The translations under genes and the position numbers were made by a program. From Holdemanella hominis (GTDB lineage: Bacteria > Bacillota_I > Bacilli_A > Erysipelotrichales > Erysipelotrichaceae), in the NCBI RefSeq assembly GCF_014306155.1, contig NZ_JACRWH010000030.1, positions 1 through 24,201 of the forward strand: a stretch of DNA of 24,201 nt, written 5' to 3'. Positions within the stretch are counted from its first letter, which is position 1, and each line of letters starts with the position of its first letter. The notes under the pieces are model-generated. The model ran no database searches, was not told the origin of the DNA, and saw nothing but the letters and a program-made list of their open reading frames with translations. Positions 7,827 to 14,535 of this stretch are shown here, piece after piece.

Positions 7827-9035
7827 TTATATAGCTTGTTTTTTATTTAGCAACCAATCCCTGATATCAAAGATTTCAATTCCTTCATATGAATACTTTG
7901 GATGACCGGTTTTGGCGATGATAATCTTTGGATATGCATCCTTGATCTGTAAAAGAGGCGCATATTCTCTTTTGAATGTTTCCTCTTCAGTGATATTATC
8001 ACTTACCTGAATATAGATTTTTTCACTACCTCTTTGGGCAACAAAATCGATTTCTTTCTGATAAAGCTTTCCAACATAGACATCATAGCCACTACGTAAT
8101 AATTCAAGACAGACCATGTTTTCATATACTCTGCCATAATCCATGTTTCTTGTACCAAGAACAGCATAACGTATGCCAATATCACTTAAATAGAACTTTT
8201 CTGTGCTTTCAAGATATTTCTTGCCACGGATATCGTAGCGCTTGATATCATAGAAAACAAAGGCGTTGCACAGGTACTTGATATATTTTCCAATGGTGAC
8301 ATGATTGGTTGATATGTTCTTTTCGGATAGCATATTGCTGATTCTGCTTGGTGAGGTCAGGTTTGATATATTGTCCATAAGAAATTCACTTAAGCGCTGT
8401 AATACCTGAGTATCTGGCAGGGAATACTTCTGTACAAGGTCTCTTGTAACAATTGTTTCATAGACTTCCTTGATATAATCCTTCCTGTCTTTTTCGGTGT
8501 TGTAGGCATAGGACCCAGCTAATCCACCTTTGATGGTGTAATCTTCAAATAGCTTTTCTATGTCGTGGTTGTTGTCGTAGTAATTACAATATTCTTTGAA
8601 ACTGAATGGATAGACATGAATTTCAATATAACGCCCGGTAAATAGAGTGGCTAAATCTGCACTTAACAAAAAAGCGTTGGAACCGGTGATATAGATATCA
8701 TATTTTCTTTTTGAATATAGGCTATTTACAGCCAGTTCAAAATTTGGACACATCTGCACTTCATCAATGAAAAGATAATTCGATTTTCCTTCCACATATC
8801 GTTTTTCAACATAGGCATGAAGCGCATGATACTCTTTCAGGTGTTCAAATGAAAGATCCATAAAGTCAATAAAGATAACGTTGATATCATTAAAGTTGTC
8901 TTTCAGATACTGGATATACTCCTGCATCAGTATTGACTTACCCGATCTTCTGATACCGGTAATAACTTTTATATCAGGCGTATCCTTCAGATTCTTTATT
9001 CGATTTAGGTATTCAGTTCTTTCAATGGTTTTCAT
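7827..9035 (-). CDS. AAA ATPase with DUF4143-type C-terminal domain
   Basis: This 402-aa protein has Walker A GIRRSGKS (residues 27-34), Walker B YLFIDE (87-92), a sensor-like YITGSNAFLL (115-124) and the RYIEIHVYPFSFKEY segment typical of this widespread bacterial ATPase family. Its C-terminal domain contains KEIDFVAQ...IYIQV, resembling a degenerate PD-(D/E)XK nuclease core (residues about 337-355). Members are common in gut bacteria and their role is poorly defined. Some sit on mobile elements. It is transcribed towards attL from its own promoter bracketed by two palindromes, so it is an independent cassette within the element. The start is supported by GTGAGG about 8 nt upstream. Confidence 0.85.
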   Translation of the reverse strand: MKTIERTEYLNRIKNLKDTPDIKVITGIRRSGKSILMQEYIQYLKDNFNDINVIFIDFMDLSFEHLKEYHALHAYVEKRYVEGKSNYLFIDEVQMCPNFELAVNSLYSKRKYDIYITGSNAFLLSADLATLFTGRYIEIHVYPFSFKEYCNYYDNNHDIEKLFEDYTIKGGLAGSYAYNTEKDRKDYIKEVYETIVTRDLVQKYSLPDTQVLQRLSEFLMDNISNLTSPSRISNMLSEKNISTNHVTIGKYIKYLCNAFVFYDIKRYDIRGKKYLESTEKFYLSDIGIRYAVLGTRNMDYGRVYENMVCLELLRSGYDVYVGKLYQKEIDFVAQRGSEKIYIQVSDNITEEETFKREYAPLLQIKDAYPKIIIAKTGHPKYSYEGIEIFDIRDWLLNKKQAI

Positions 9036-9046
9036 AGTGTTGCCTC

Positions 9047-9083
9047 ACTTTCAAAAAATGAATTTTTTTAAACTTTTGAAAGT
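9047..9083. repeat. Palindrome copy 1 in the ATPase gene leader
   Basis: Ten-bp arms ACTTTCAAAA / TTTTGAAAGT around a 17-bp AT-rich centre, 12 bp upstream of the ATPase start codon. Copy 2 lies 85 bp away. Confidence 0.7.
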
Positions 9084-9093
9084 CATCCTTACT

Positions 9094-9126
9094 TGTATTA
9101 TATCCGATTATAATCTTTGTATGCAA
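9094..9126 (-). promoter_or_regulatory. Promoter of the ATPase gene, between the two palindromes
   Basis: On the minus strand TTGCAT, an 18-bp spacer and TATAAT lie between palindrome copies 1 and 2. Coordinates are for the hexamer-to-hexamer span and good to a few bases. Confidence 0.6.
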
Positions 9127-9131
9127 TATGC

Positions 9132-9170
9132 CACTTTCAAAAAATAAAAATTTTTAAATTTTTGAAAGTG
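9132..9170. repeat. Palindrome copy 2 upstream of the ATPase promoter
   Basis: Twelve-bp arms CACTTTCAAAAA / TTTTTGAAAGTG around a 15-bp AT-only centre. The arms match copy 1 almost exactly, so the two form an operator-like pair flanking the promoter. Confidence 0.7.
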
Positions 9171-9237
9171 AATAGTATGCTTTTAGCTATTATAACTATG
9201 TCAATGATTCTAAAGAAGCAAACGAATTTGTTTTCCA

Positions 9238-9438
9238 ATGACTATAATTCGTTTATTTCTTTTGTGTCACTGGTTACCAAAGTCATTAGTTGACCATCGT
9301 TGTCAATCGAACGCCACTCCTATACAGGTTGTTGTTTATCGTACTGGAAATGAATGTTTGGGAGTCATTGTTGGAACTCCAGCTGCTTTGGGTGAACTCA
9401 AAGTGTTGATTGCCAAATTATTTGAATATGAAAACTAA
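9238..9438 (+). pseudogene. Possible fragment of an unrecognised gene
   Basis: A 66-codon reading frame opens here without a ribosome site. Its second half (VVYRTGNECLGVIVGTPAAL and on to the stop) looks protein-like, while the first half does not. No family is recognised. The neighbouring frame upstream gives only short peptides broken by stops. I list it as a probable gene remnant in the roughly 270 bp between the ATPase promoter region and the structured RNA. It could equally be chance. Confidence 0.3.
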
Positions 9439-9450
9439 TAATCAAGTTAA

Positions 9451-9494
9451 ATTAAAAGAAAAAGACCACAGCCAGCGGTAAGCTGGTTCTGGTT
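9451..9494 (-). terminator. Terminator at the 3' end of the structured minus-strand RNA
   Basis: On the minus strand ACCA-GAA-CCAGC / GCTGG-CTG-TGGT forms a two-part hairpin with a 5-nt loop, followed by CTTTTTCTTTT. Confidence 0.75.
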
Positions 9495-9737
9495 AAAAAG
9501 CGTTCGCAAAACGTGTAGCCACAGAATGAAATTCTGTGTTAAAAGAGGCTTTGGATAACTGCACTCAACAAGCAAGTGGAAAGGAAAATTGCAGAGTACG
9601 GTTCGGTGTGTATTAACACCGGCATTGCTGGCCTCTTTCCCGTAGGAAAAATAAAAGGAAGGACTCATATCCTTCCACACTTTAACGCCCTACGCTTATG
9701 GCGGTAGGAGCCATACTGATTTGGTATTTCTACTTTT
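9452..9737 (-). ncRNA. Candidate structured noncoding RNA of about 285 nt
   Basis: A minus-strand promoter and a minus-strand terminator bracket this stretch, which is full of hairpins. Helices seen, in transcript order: TATGGC / GCCATA competing with CCTAC / GTAGG; GGAAGGA / TCCTTCC around TATGAG; TTTCC / GGAAA closing a TACG tetraloop; a long-range AAAGAGGC / GCCTCTTT that encloses CGGTGT / ACACCG and CTGCA / TGCAG; ACAGAAT / ATTCTGT; then the terminator. A 10-residue reading frame (MAPTAISVGR, 9682-9714) and a longer frame from 9680 or 9668 run through it, the latter through every helix, so coding is doubtful. The class is not recognised. A leader/attenuator that has lost its gene is the main alternative. 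Confidence 0.55.
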
Positions 9738-9743
9738 ATTTGC

Positions 9744-9771
9744 ATTATACACTATTATGCGTATAATCCAA
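9744..9771 (-). promoter_or_regulatory. Promoter of the structured RNA
   Basis: Minus-strand TTGGAT (9766-9771), 16-bp spacer, perfect TATAAT (9744-9749) preceded by TG. It lies between the integrase stop codon and the structured region. Confidence 0.65.
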
Positions 9772-9833
9772 GAATATGAACTTCCTTCATGACATGGACT
9801 ATTAAAGGATTCTTCTGCTTATAAATATAATTC

Positions 9834-10982
9834 TTATCTCTCACAGTGTTCACTTCTTTTCTTTGATTTTTTTACTTCTTTAATTATTTCTTCTGGATAA
9901 TAAACAGAATCAATTGCTTTAATAAGTTCTGACATTTCAATATGAGTATACACGCTTTCCGTGATAGACATAGCACCTTTGTGACCAACTATTAGTTTTT
10001 GATATGTTTGTGATACCTGTGCAGTTGCAAGTAGAGATACACATGTGTGTCTGCAACAATGTGGTGTTTGATCATATTCGAATCGAACCATAAATGGATT
10101 CCAGTAGCTGTCGTAATAGTTACGATACGTAAAATGTTTTTGATCGGGCGTGTGGAATACATAATCACATTGACTCGATTCATACCAGGCTTTAAAGAAT
10201 GGATAAATCATAGTACCAATCGGAACTTTACGGATTCCACTTTGTGTTTTTGATTTAGTAATAGTGAAAAAATGTTCATCAAGATTAACATTTTGCTTCT
10301 TTAAATCCAATAATTCACTTACTCGTACACCTGTATAACAAAGAATTAAAATCATTTGGATGTATATATCTTCTTTTTGTGACCACAATACATTCAATTG
10401 TTCTTTTGAAAATGGTTGCCGATCATAGCTATTCGGATTTCTATCTTTGTATTTGGCTATATCTACAAATTTTGCGTAGTCTGTGCTGCAAAGATTGTTC
10501 TTGATCGCATATGCGTACATTTGGTTAAATAAGATTTTAATATTTCTTAGAGTAGGGTAGTTTTTACCACAATTATCAATAATATTTTGAAGATCACTGG
10601 TTCTAATATCTCTAAATGGGTATTCGAAGATTCGTGTGCACGTATTATATGCGGCTCGGTAACTATTTATTTTTTTGGCTTCCATATTGTCTTTGAACTT
10701 TTCATCAAACCAATCTTCAAAGACTTCTCGAAAAGAGGGATTTCCTTGATTTAAATCGTATGGCTTCTCATGATATTTCGCTAGCATTTGAAGTCTTTCT
10801 TCGCGAGTTTTAGCATAACCAATAATGCCAATCACTTGTTTAGTCTTGCCTGTTTGTTTATCTGTATCATAACCTGTTGTTATGCGAACAATATAAGGTC
10901 TTCGTCTTCTGTTTGCGTTACTCATTTTTACAATTGACCCATAACCACTAGGCAATCGCATATGTTTATTTCTTTTTCTCAT
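9834..10982 (-). CDS. int: Tyrosine recombinase (integrase) of the element
   Basis: This 382-aa site-specific recombinase probably integrates and excises the element at rpsI. Catalytic residues are visible: Arg220 in TGVRVSELL, a Lys near 243-245 in TKSKTQSG, His308/Arg311 in HCCRHTC, His334 in VGHKG and the nucleophile Tyr345 in ESVYTHIE. Residues about 1-75 form a basic arm-binding domain (PSGYGSIVKM...), and 80-175 a SAM-like core-binding domain. It overlaps mobV by 4 bp (ATGA), so it is the last gene of the HTH-repA-mobV-int operon. A decayed homologue of its C-terminus lies just outside attR. Confidence 0.93.
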   Translation of the reverse strand: MRKRNKHMRLPSGYGSIVKMSNANRRRRPYIVRITTGYDTDKQTGKTKQVIGIIGYAKTREERLQMLAKYHEKPYDLNQGNPSFREVFEDWFDEKFKDNMEAKKINSYRAAYNTCTRIFEYPFRDIRTSDLQNIIDNCGKNYPTLRNIKILFNQMYAYAIKNNLCSTDYAKFVDIAKYKDRNPNSYDRQPFSKEQLNVLWSQKEDIYIQMILILCYTGVRVSELLDLKKQNVNLDEHFFTITKSKTQSGIRKVPIGTMIYPFFKAWYESSQCDYVFHTPDQKHFTYRNYYDSYWNPFMVRFEYDQTPHCCRHTCVSLLATAQVSQTYQKLIVGHKGAMSITESVYTHIEMSELIKAIDSVYYPEEIIKEVKKSKKRSEHCER

Positions 10983-12100
10983 TTATGAATTTCCTTTCTT
11001 TTGGATTTGACAATCTTAAAAGTAAGAGCATTTTCAATTGTATCTTTACCAAAGAATTTTTTGAGCTTGTTCATATCTCTTTTTAATTCTCGATTTTCAT
11101 AAGATAATTCATCTATTGAATTTTTTAATTCAGTATTTTCGCTTTTTAAAAAGATCAGTTGAGTTTTCAGATTTATTAATTCTTTTACAATATCAAATAC
11201 TTGGTTGATCAACGGTTGTATAAATGCTCTTAATTTGGAAAATTTTGGCTGAACAATATTTTTATGATATGTTGAAGCAAGTGTGAGCTTATTTGGTTCT
11301 GGTAACAACCATAATTCTTCATTGTTTAAAGCGTTAAACGCATCATTTAGATAGGGGGTCATATTTTGTAGCGAATTATATTGCTTTTTCAATGTTAATA
11401 TTTCATGATCCAATTTTGAAATTTCTTCTTTTCTTTTTTCTTTTTTAAAGTTAAGAACATCAAGTGGTTTATTATGTGTATCAAGGTTGACCCATTTAAC
11501 TTCATACTTATTCATGATTTTGGCAACTTCCATTTTTTCAGCATTCACCCATTGGTTCCACTCTGTTTCTGATCGACTCCCTCCATTAAATCCTTGAGAT
11601 TTTAAGGCTTGTTTCAATGAAACACGAGTTTCGAGTCCTCTTTTACTTCCTGTAGTAAAAGGAATAAAGTCAATATGAAGATGAGGTGTCTGTTCATCCA
11701 TATGAAGATGAGCAGAGAATACATAGAGATTCGGATTACGTTCTTGAAAACCTTTCATATACTCATCGAGAATTACTTTTCCTAGTTCACCATTTTTTCC
11801 AAGACAATTCATTGTGTCCATATTTCCAACTTGAACAATAACTTCATGGAATAATTTTTCTTGTTTACCCATTCTTATTTTTTCATAATAATTTGGAATG
11901 GTACGATCACTACGAGTTTGTCTAGCGTTGTATTTTGTGACGGCATCATCAAATAATTTATGATAAGTTTGTTTTAGATCTTTATTAACATATTCAATAT
12001 TATATTGGCTTCGATTGCTGTCGACATTACTTGCAGTAAAATCTCTTGCATTGTGAGCGATGCTTCCTTTGCCAATTTTAAAGCTAATGCTTTGTTCCAT
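10979..12100 (-). CDS. mobV: MobV-family relaxase (plasmid mobilization/recombination protein)
   Basis: This 373-aa relaxase would nick oriT and lead the strand during mobilization. The N-terminal catalytic domain has the MobV start SISFKIGKGSIAHNARD and a motif I region with SNRSQYNIEY. The metal-binding motif is HLHMDEQTPHLHID (residues 131-144). The C-terminal half (about 225-350) is Lys/Glu/Leu-rich and predicted coiled coil, a usual place for dimerisation. The start codon follows ACGAGG. The 114-bp gap upstream holds the candidate oriT. It needs a conjugation apparatus in trans. Confidence 0.93.
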   Translation of the reverse strand: MEQSISFKIGKGSIAHNARDFTASNVDSNRSQYNIEYVNKDLKQTYHKLFDDAVTKYNARQTRSDRTIPNYYEKIRMGKQEKLFHEVIVQVGNMDTMNCLGKNGELGKVILDEYMKGFQERNPNLYVFSAHLHMDEQTPHLHIDFIPFTTGSKRGLETRVSLKQALKSQGFNGGSRSETEWNQWVNAEKMEVAKIMNKYEVKWVNLDTHNKPLDVLNFKKEKRKEEISKLDHEILTLKKQYNSLQNMTPYLNDAFNALNNEELWLLPEPNKLTLASTYHKNIVQPKFSKLRAFIQPLINQVFDIVKELINLKTQLIFLKSENTELKNSIDELSYENRELKRDMNKLKKFFGKDTIENALTFKIVKSKRKEIHK

Positions 12101-12115
12101 ATGAACCTCGTAGAG

Positions 12116-12173
12116 CGCAAGGCATCTTTTGTTTATGACAAAAGTGCATTTGCGTTACTTTCGACAAAGTAAC
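12116..12173. other. Candidate origin of transfer (oriT) upstream of mobV
   Basis: Two adjoining hairpins fill the gap before the relaxase. One is a stem of about 14 bp (CGCAA..GCA..CTTTTG / CAAAAG.TGC..TTGCG, 12116-12154) with loop TTTATGA. The other is a perfect 8-bp stem GTTACTTT / AAAGTAAC (12154-12173) with loop CGAC. MobV origins lie just upstream of mob and contain such inverted repeats next to the nick site. The nick position is not identified. Confidence 0.55.
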
Positions 12174-12192
12174 AAAGGTTTTATTAAATCCT

Positions 12193-12246
12193 AGGACGGT
12201 AGGACGATAAATAACTATATGCATAAAGTATCGTCCTTATCGTCCT
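12193..12246. repeat. Four-copy octamer array (AGGACGAT) across the repA 3' end
   Basis: AGGACGGT-AGGACGAT (12193-12208) is followed after about 21 bp by the inverted pair ATCGTCCT-T-ATCGTCCT (12230-12246). The second pair encodes the Asp/Lys tail of RepA. The array can form a 9-bp hairpin AGGACGATA / TATCGTCCT. It could be a processing or termination hairpin between repA and mobV, or iteron-like binding sites for the replication protein. Confidence 0.55.
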
Positions 12247-13243
12247 TTTGTTCAACTTGAAAAGTATAGATTCTTCCATTCGAACGGCTAGGATCAATTG
12301 AAAAAGTAATTCCTTCTGAAGCTAGTAAGTCCTTGTGTGTATTTAATAATCGCGATGCTCTATTTGCTGCAATTGTTAATTTAGTGAGTTGTAAAAGATT
12401 GGAGATAGTGCCTGAATATCCATTGTTTTTAATGATATAGTTTCGAATTATACCTATTTCATATGGCATATCATCATTAATATTTTCTTCGCTTAATGAA
12501 TACGTAAGGGTTGATGTATCTAAATGTAATTGTAGGATTTCTTCTTTAATATTCCTTCCACCAACTTCAAGCGTAGCACTTGTTTGTCCAATACCACTTC
12601 GAATTAAATGTAGATAAGTGCCATTGCATGATCCCACAAGTTTTACACCTCCTTTGGATGAACAATAACCATTTTGAGTTCCGTTTTTCGTATCATGGTT
12701 AAGTAGTAAAATATGAATTTTTAAACCATCAGCAATTCCTTTTAAATATTCCATATCTTCTGTATCTTTAACATTATTTGCTTCTGTTTTAATAGTTAGA
12801 TTGCGAATATTATCGAATAGATCAATAATAACTAGTCTAAGAAATGGATGAGAAATTAATGTTTCCGTAACAACTTCGAGTAATAATATATCATCTTGAT
12901 TTGAAGAAGTATCTTCTAAAACTATGTTTTTATTGAAACAAAAAACTACAGAATCATCCATTTCAAGATTTATCAGTTTCAATCTTTCTGCAATCAAATC
13001 TTCATCGTTATCTAAACAAATATAGAGAACATCACATTGGATCGTATTGTTATTAAGAAATGGAATGCCTTTAGAAACTGAATTTGCGAGTTGTAATGCT
13101 AATGTGGATTTACCAGTTTTACTTCCACCAGTTAAAATACTAACCTTATTTCCTTTGATAAGAGAATCTACAATATAGTTGTTTTCAAAATATGTTTTAT
13201 GTCTGATCTCATTTCCGGTGATAAGTTCAATATTATTATCCAT
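12215..13243 (-). CDS. RepA-like AAA/RecA-fold ATPase (replication helicase type)
   Basis: This 342-aa protein has Walker A GGSKTGKS (residues 39-46), VLYICLDNDEDL, Walker B LVIIDLFDN (about 136-144) and HILLLNHDTKNG. This is the layout of AAA_25/RepA hexameric helicases found in plasmids, phages and IMEs. It probably supports autonomous replication of the excised circle. Residues about 265-325 could form a winged-helix region. It overlaps the upstream HTH gene by 8 bp. Its C-terminal KDDKDD tail is encoded by the octamer array. Confidence 0.82.
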   Translation of the reverse strand: MDNNIELITGNEIRHKTYFENNYIVDSLIKGNKVSILTGGSKTGKSTLALQLANSVSKGIPFLNNNTIQCDVLYICLDNDEDLIAERLKLINLEMDDSVVFCFNKNIVLEDTSSNQDDILLLEVVTETLISHPFLRLVIIDLFDNIRNLTIKTEANNVKDTEDMEYLKGIADGLKIHILLLNHDTKNGTQNGYCSSKGGVKLVGSCNGTYLHLIRSGIGQTSATLEVGGRNIKEEILQLHLDTSTLTYSLSEENINDDMPYEIGIIRNYIIKNNGYSGTISNLLQLTKLTIAANRASRLLNTHKDLLASEGITFSIDPSRSNGRIYTFQVEQKDDKDDTLCI

Positions 13244-13463
13244 TGAAATACCCTGTTTCTTCCCATACTTTCTTATCTGGACAATAGTAGTTGTATTCGC
13301 TTGAATTGTCTTTTTTCATAGCATAGCCAAAATTTAAAACACCTTGTTGAAGACCGATTCGAATGTATTGGGCATCTTTCCCAATGGCTTTTGCTAATTC
13401 ATTAATAGGAACATTTCTACCTGTAAAAATAGGCGTTTCAATATATAGTTTTGTGTTTTCCAT
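13236..13463 (-). CDS. Small HTH DNA-binding protein (excisionase-like)
   Basis: This 75-aa protein begins with MENTKLYIETPIFTGRNVPI and has a predicted helix-turn-helix at residues about 17-40 (PINELAKAIGKDAQYIRIGLQ), followed by an aromatic C-terminal part (SSEYNYYCPDKKVWEETGY). Small proteins of this type precede replication and integrase genes in Bacillota phages and IMEs and may act as excisionase or replication accessory. The start is set by AAGGAGG at 13473-13479 with 9 nt spacing. It is the first protein gene of the mobility operon and overlaps repA. Confidence 0.75.
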   Translation of the reverse strand: MENTKLYIETPIFTGRNVPINELAKAIGKDAQYIRIGLQQGVLNFGYAMKKDNSSEYNYYCPDKKVWEETGYFNG

Positions 13464-13486
13464 ACAAATTTTCCTCCTTTTTTATT

Positions 13487-13515
13487 TTGTTGGAAAAAGA
13501 AATGTTTGCTATAAT
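13487..13515 (+). promoter_or_regulatory. Plus-strand promoter of the antisense RNA
   Basis: TTGTTG, 17-bp spacer, TATAAT with an extended -10 TG (TTTGCTATAAT). It points against the mobility operon and into its leader. Confidence 0.7.
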
Positions 13516-13520
13516 GCTTA

Positions 13521-13604
13521 CGTGAAGACATTATAAAAACAGTTCTTCATTTGAGTAGATTCATTAGATGCGGTGACCAAACTTTATCTAATGGATCTTT
13601 TTTA
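13521..13604 (+). ncRNA. Candidate antisense (countertranscribed) RNA, about 84 nt
   Basis: Between a strong plus-strand promoter and a T6 tract lie two hairpins and no reading frame. The 5' hairpin has arms GAAGA / TCTTC. The terminator hairpin has 13-nt arms AGATTCATTAGAT (13557-13569) / ATCTAATGGATCT (13586-13598), 12 of 13 paired plus one wobble. It is fully complementary to the leader of the HTH-repA-mobV-int mRNA. The architecture matches ctRNAs that set plasmid Rep levels. Start and end are estimated from the promoter and T-tract. Confidence 0.65.
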
Positions 13605-13615
13605 ATGTTCAACAT
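13547..13615 (-). CDS. Possible leader peptide of the mobility operon (22 aa)
   Basis: Within the leader, a consensus AAAGGAGG (13630-13637) precedes two ATGs: one at 13619 giving a 5-residue frame, and one at 13615 giving 22 residues (MLNIKKDPLDKVW...). The spacing is better for the 5-residue frame. The context AAGGAGGAAAATTT is repeated almost exactly before the HTH gene. Translation here would run through the hairpin that pairs with the antisense RNA, so a regulatory leader is plausible but unproven. Confidence 0.3.
   Translation of the reverse strand: MLNIKKDPLDKVWSPHLMNLLK
13557..13603 (+). terminator. Terminator hairpin of the antisense RNA
   Basis: 13-nt arms described under the antisense RNA, 16-nt loop, then six T residues on the plus strand. 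On the minus strand the same stem lies in the operon leader and could act in attenuation. Confidence 0.75.
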
Positions 13616-13651
13616 ACATAATAAATTTTCCTCCTTTAAAGATTGTCAATG

Positions 13652-13696
13652 TGTAGCAAGCAAATTATTGCTACGCAAATGCATATACTTGCTACA
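13652..13696. promoter_or_regulatory. Repeated TAGCAA motifs at the mobility operon start (operator candidate)
   Basis: TGTAGCAAG (13652-13660), TTGCTAC (13668-13674) and CTTGCTACA (13688-13696). The first and third form a perfect 9-bp inverted repeat. They lie at and just after the predicted transcription start of the minus-strand operon and about 45 bp from the divergent regulator promoter. This suits binding by the adjacent XRE protein, or an RNA stem in the leader. Confidence 0.5.
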
Positions 13697-13701
13697 TCAA
13701 C

Positions 13702-13730
13702 AATATACTACCTATAGAAAGTAAATGCAA
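13702..13730 (-). promoter_or_regulatory. Promoter of the HTH-repA-mobV-int operon
   Basis: Minus-strand TTGCAT (13725-13730), 17-bp spacer, TATATT (13702-13707). It gives a leader of about 230 nt before the HTH gene. Confidence 0.65.
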
Positions 13731-13739
13731 CTCAAAAAA

Positions 13740-13768
13740 TTGAAAATACTTACTATTTTTAATATAAT
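13740..13768 (+). promoter_or_regulatory. Promoter of the XRE regulator gene
   Basis: TTGAAA, 17-bp spacer, TATAAT, ending 23 bp before the start codon. It diverges from the mobility operon promoter with the -35 boxes about 10 bp apart. Confidence 0.82.
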
Positions 13769-13791
13769 GTAATAGGGACAGAGGTGATAAT

Positions 13792-14448
13792 ATGGCATTT
13801 GCAACTTATATGAAAAACATTCGATTGGATCGTGAAGAGTCACAAGTTAGCATGGCGAAAAAAATGAATATTAGTGTGACTGCACTTAAATTAATTGAGA
13901 ATGGAACCACAAAATTTCCTAGTGATAAATTATTAGAGAATATATGTGAATATACAAAGAGCAGTCAAAATGATGTGATTATGCATATTTTATTTGATGA
14001 AGAAGACATAAAAAATAGATATTTGGCATGCAGATATTTAGCATATATGTATTTATTAGGATGGAATATTACCGTTAGTCCGTTTGAATTACATTTAACA
14101 GAAAATTATATGCGTACTTTTGATGCGAAAATTATAAAGAAAAGGGAAAATAAGAATATAGTGATCGTTGCGAGTTGCAATCGTTTTTTTGAGAGAATAT
14201 CTATAAATGATGTATTGGAAGATAAAAATTTTATTGGTTATTTAGGAGATGCAGTGTCATTAACATTATCTATTATGGATTCATTTAGAGGATTACATAT
14301 TTTATTTGACAATAAAGATGAAAAGCAGCATCAAATGTATGATTTATTTGAAAAAGAAAAATATCATCATTTAGATTTCTATATTGATGTAGTATTATTC
14401 GATCCTGATCGTAGTGAGGTTATTGGTAACAAAAGGGTTACCAAATAG
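13792..14448 (+). CDS. XRE-family transcriptional regulator
   Basis: This 218-aa protein has an N-terminal XRE helix-turn-helix (residues about 7-55: IRLDREESQVSMAKKMNIS then ALKLIENGTTKFPSDKLL). Residues about 75-215 form an alpha/beta domain I do not recognise, with a ...FDAKIIKKRENKNIVIVAS strand pair. That is somewhat like the cores seen behind HTH domains in phage-type regulators. It is divergent from the mobility operon and adjacent to the repeated TAGCAA motifs, so it probably controls element excision or replication. RBS GAGGTG, 5 nt spacing. Confidence 0.8.
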   Translation: MAFATYMKNIRLDREESQVSMAKKMNISVTALKLIENGTTKFPSDKLLENICEYTKSSQNDVIMHILFDEEDIKNRYLACRYLAYMYLLGWNITVSPFELHLTENYMRTFDAKIIKKRENKNIVIVASCNRFFERISINDVLEDKNFIGYLGDAVSLTLSIMDSFRGLHILFDNKDEKQHQMYDLFEKEKYHHLDFYIDVVLFDPDRSEVIGNKRVTK

Positions 14449-14475
14449 TTTAAATAGACTATGTTTTTTTAATTA
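14426..14475 (+). terminator. Terminator region after the XRE gene
   Basis: TTGGTAAC / GTTACCAA (8-bp stem, at the very end of the gene) is followed by a second weak stem ATAGT / ACTAT and a T7 tract. The second stem with the T-run is the more likely release site. Confidence 0.6.
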
Positions 14476-14486
14476 AATATTGCGTA

Positions 14487-14514
14487 TTGAATGAAATATA
14501 AAATGAATTAAAAT
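14487..14514 (+). promoter_or_regulatory. Promoter of the pro-peptide/RRNPP regulator pair
   Basis: TTGAAT, 16-bp spacer, TAAAAT, 21 bp before the pro-peptide start codon. Confidence 0.6.
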
Positions 14515-14535
14515 TAGGGATAGGAGGAAAAGGGA

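Noticed and set aside
9177..9293. 38-aa hydrophobic plus-strand frame as a small toxin
   Set aside because: No ribosome site, no antisense partner, and it starts at the edge of the palindrome. Not supported.
9447..9680. 77-codon minus-strand frame (MWKDMSPSFYFSYGK...) as a protein gene
   Set aside because: It runs through every hairpin of the structured RNA and ends in the terminator's T-tract. Its only ribosome-site-like sequence is sequestered in a hairpin. Treated as a frame over an RNA unless homologue comparison shows coding selection.
9452..9737. Identification of the structured RNA as an IscB/TnpB omega RNA, a retron or a group II intron part
   Set aside because: Some short motifs seemed familiar (GTACGGTTC, CCCGTAGG), but there is no nuclease or reverse transcriptase gene nearby and no complete domain V. 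The class was left open.
13236..13463. Naming the small HTH protein xis
   Set aside because: An excisionase role is plausible from context, but it lies far from int at the other end of the operon and could equally assist replication.
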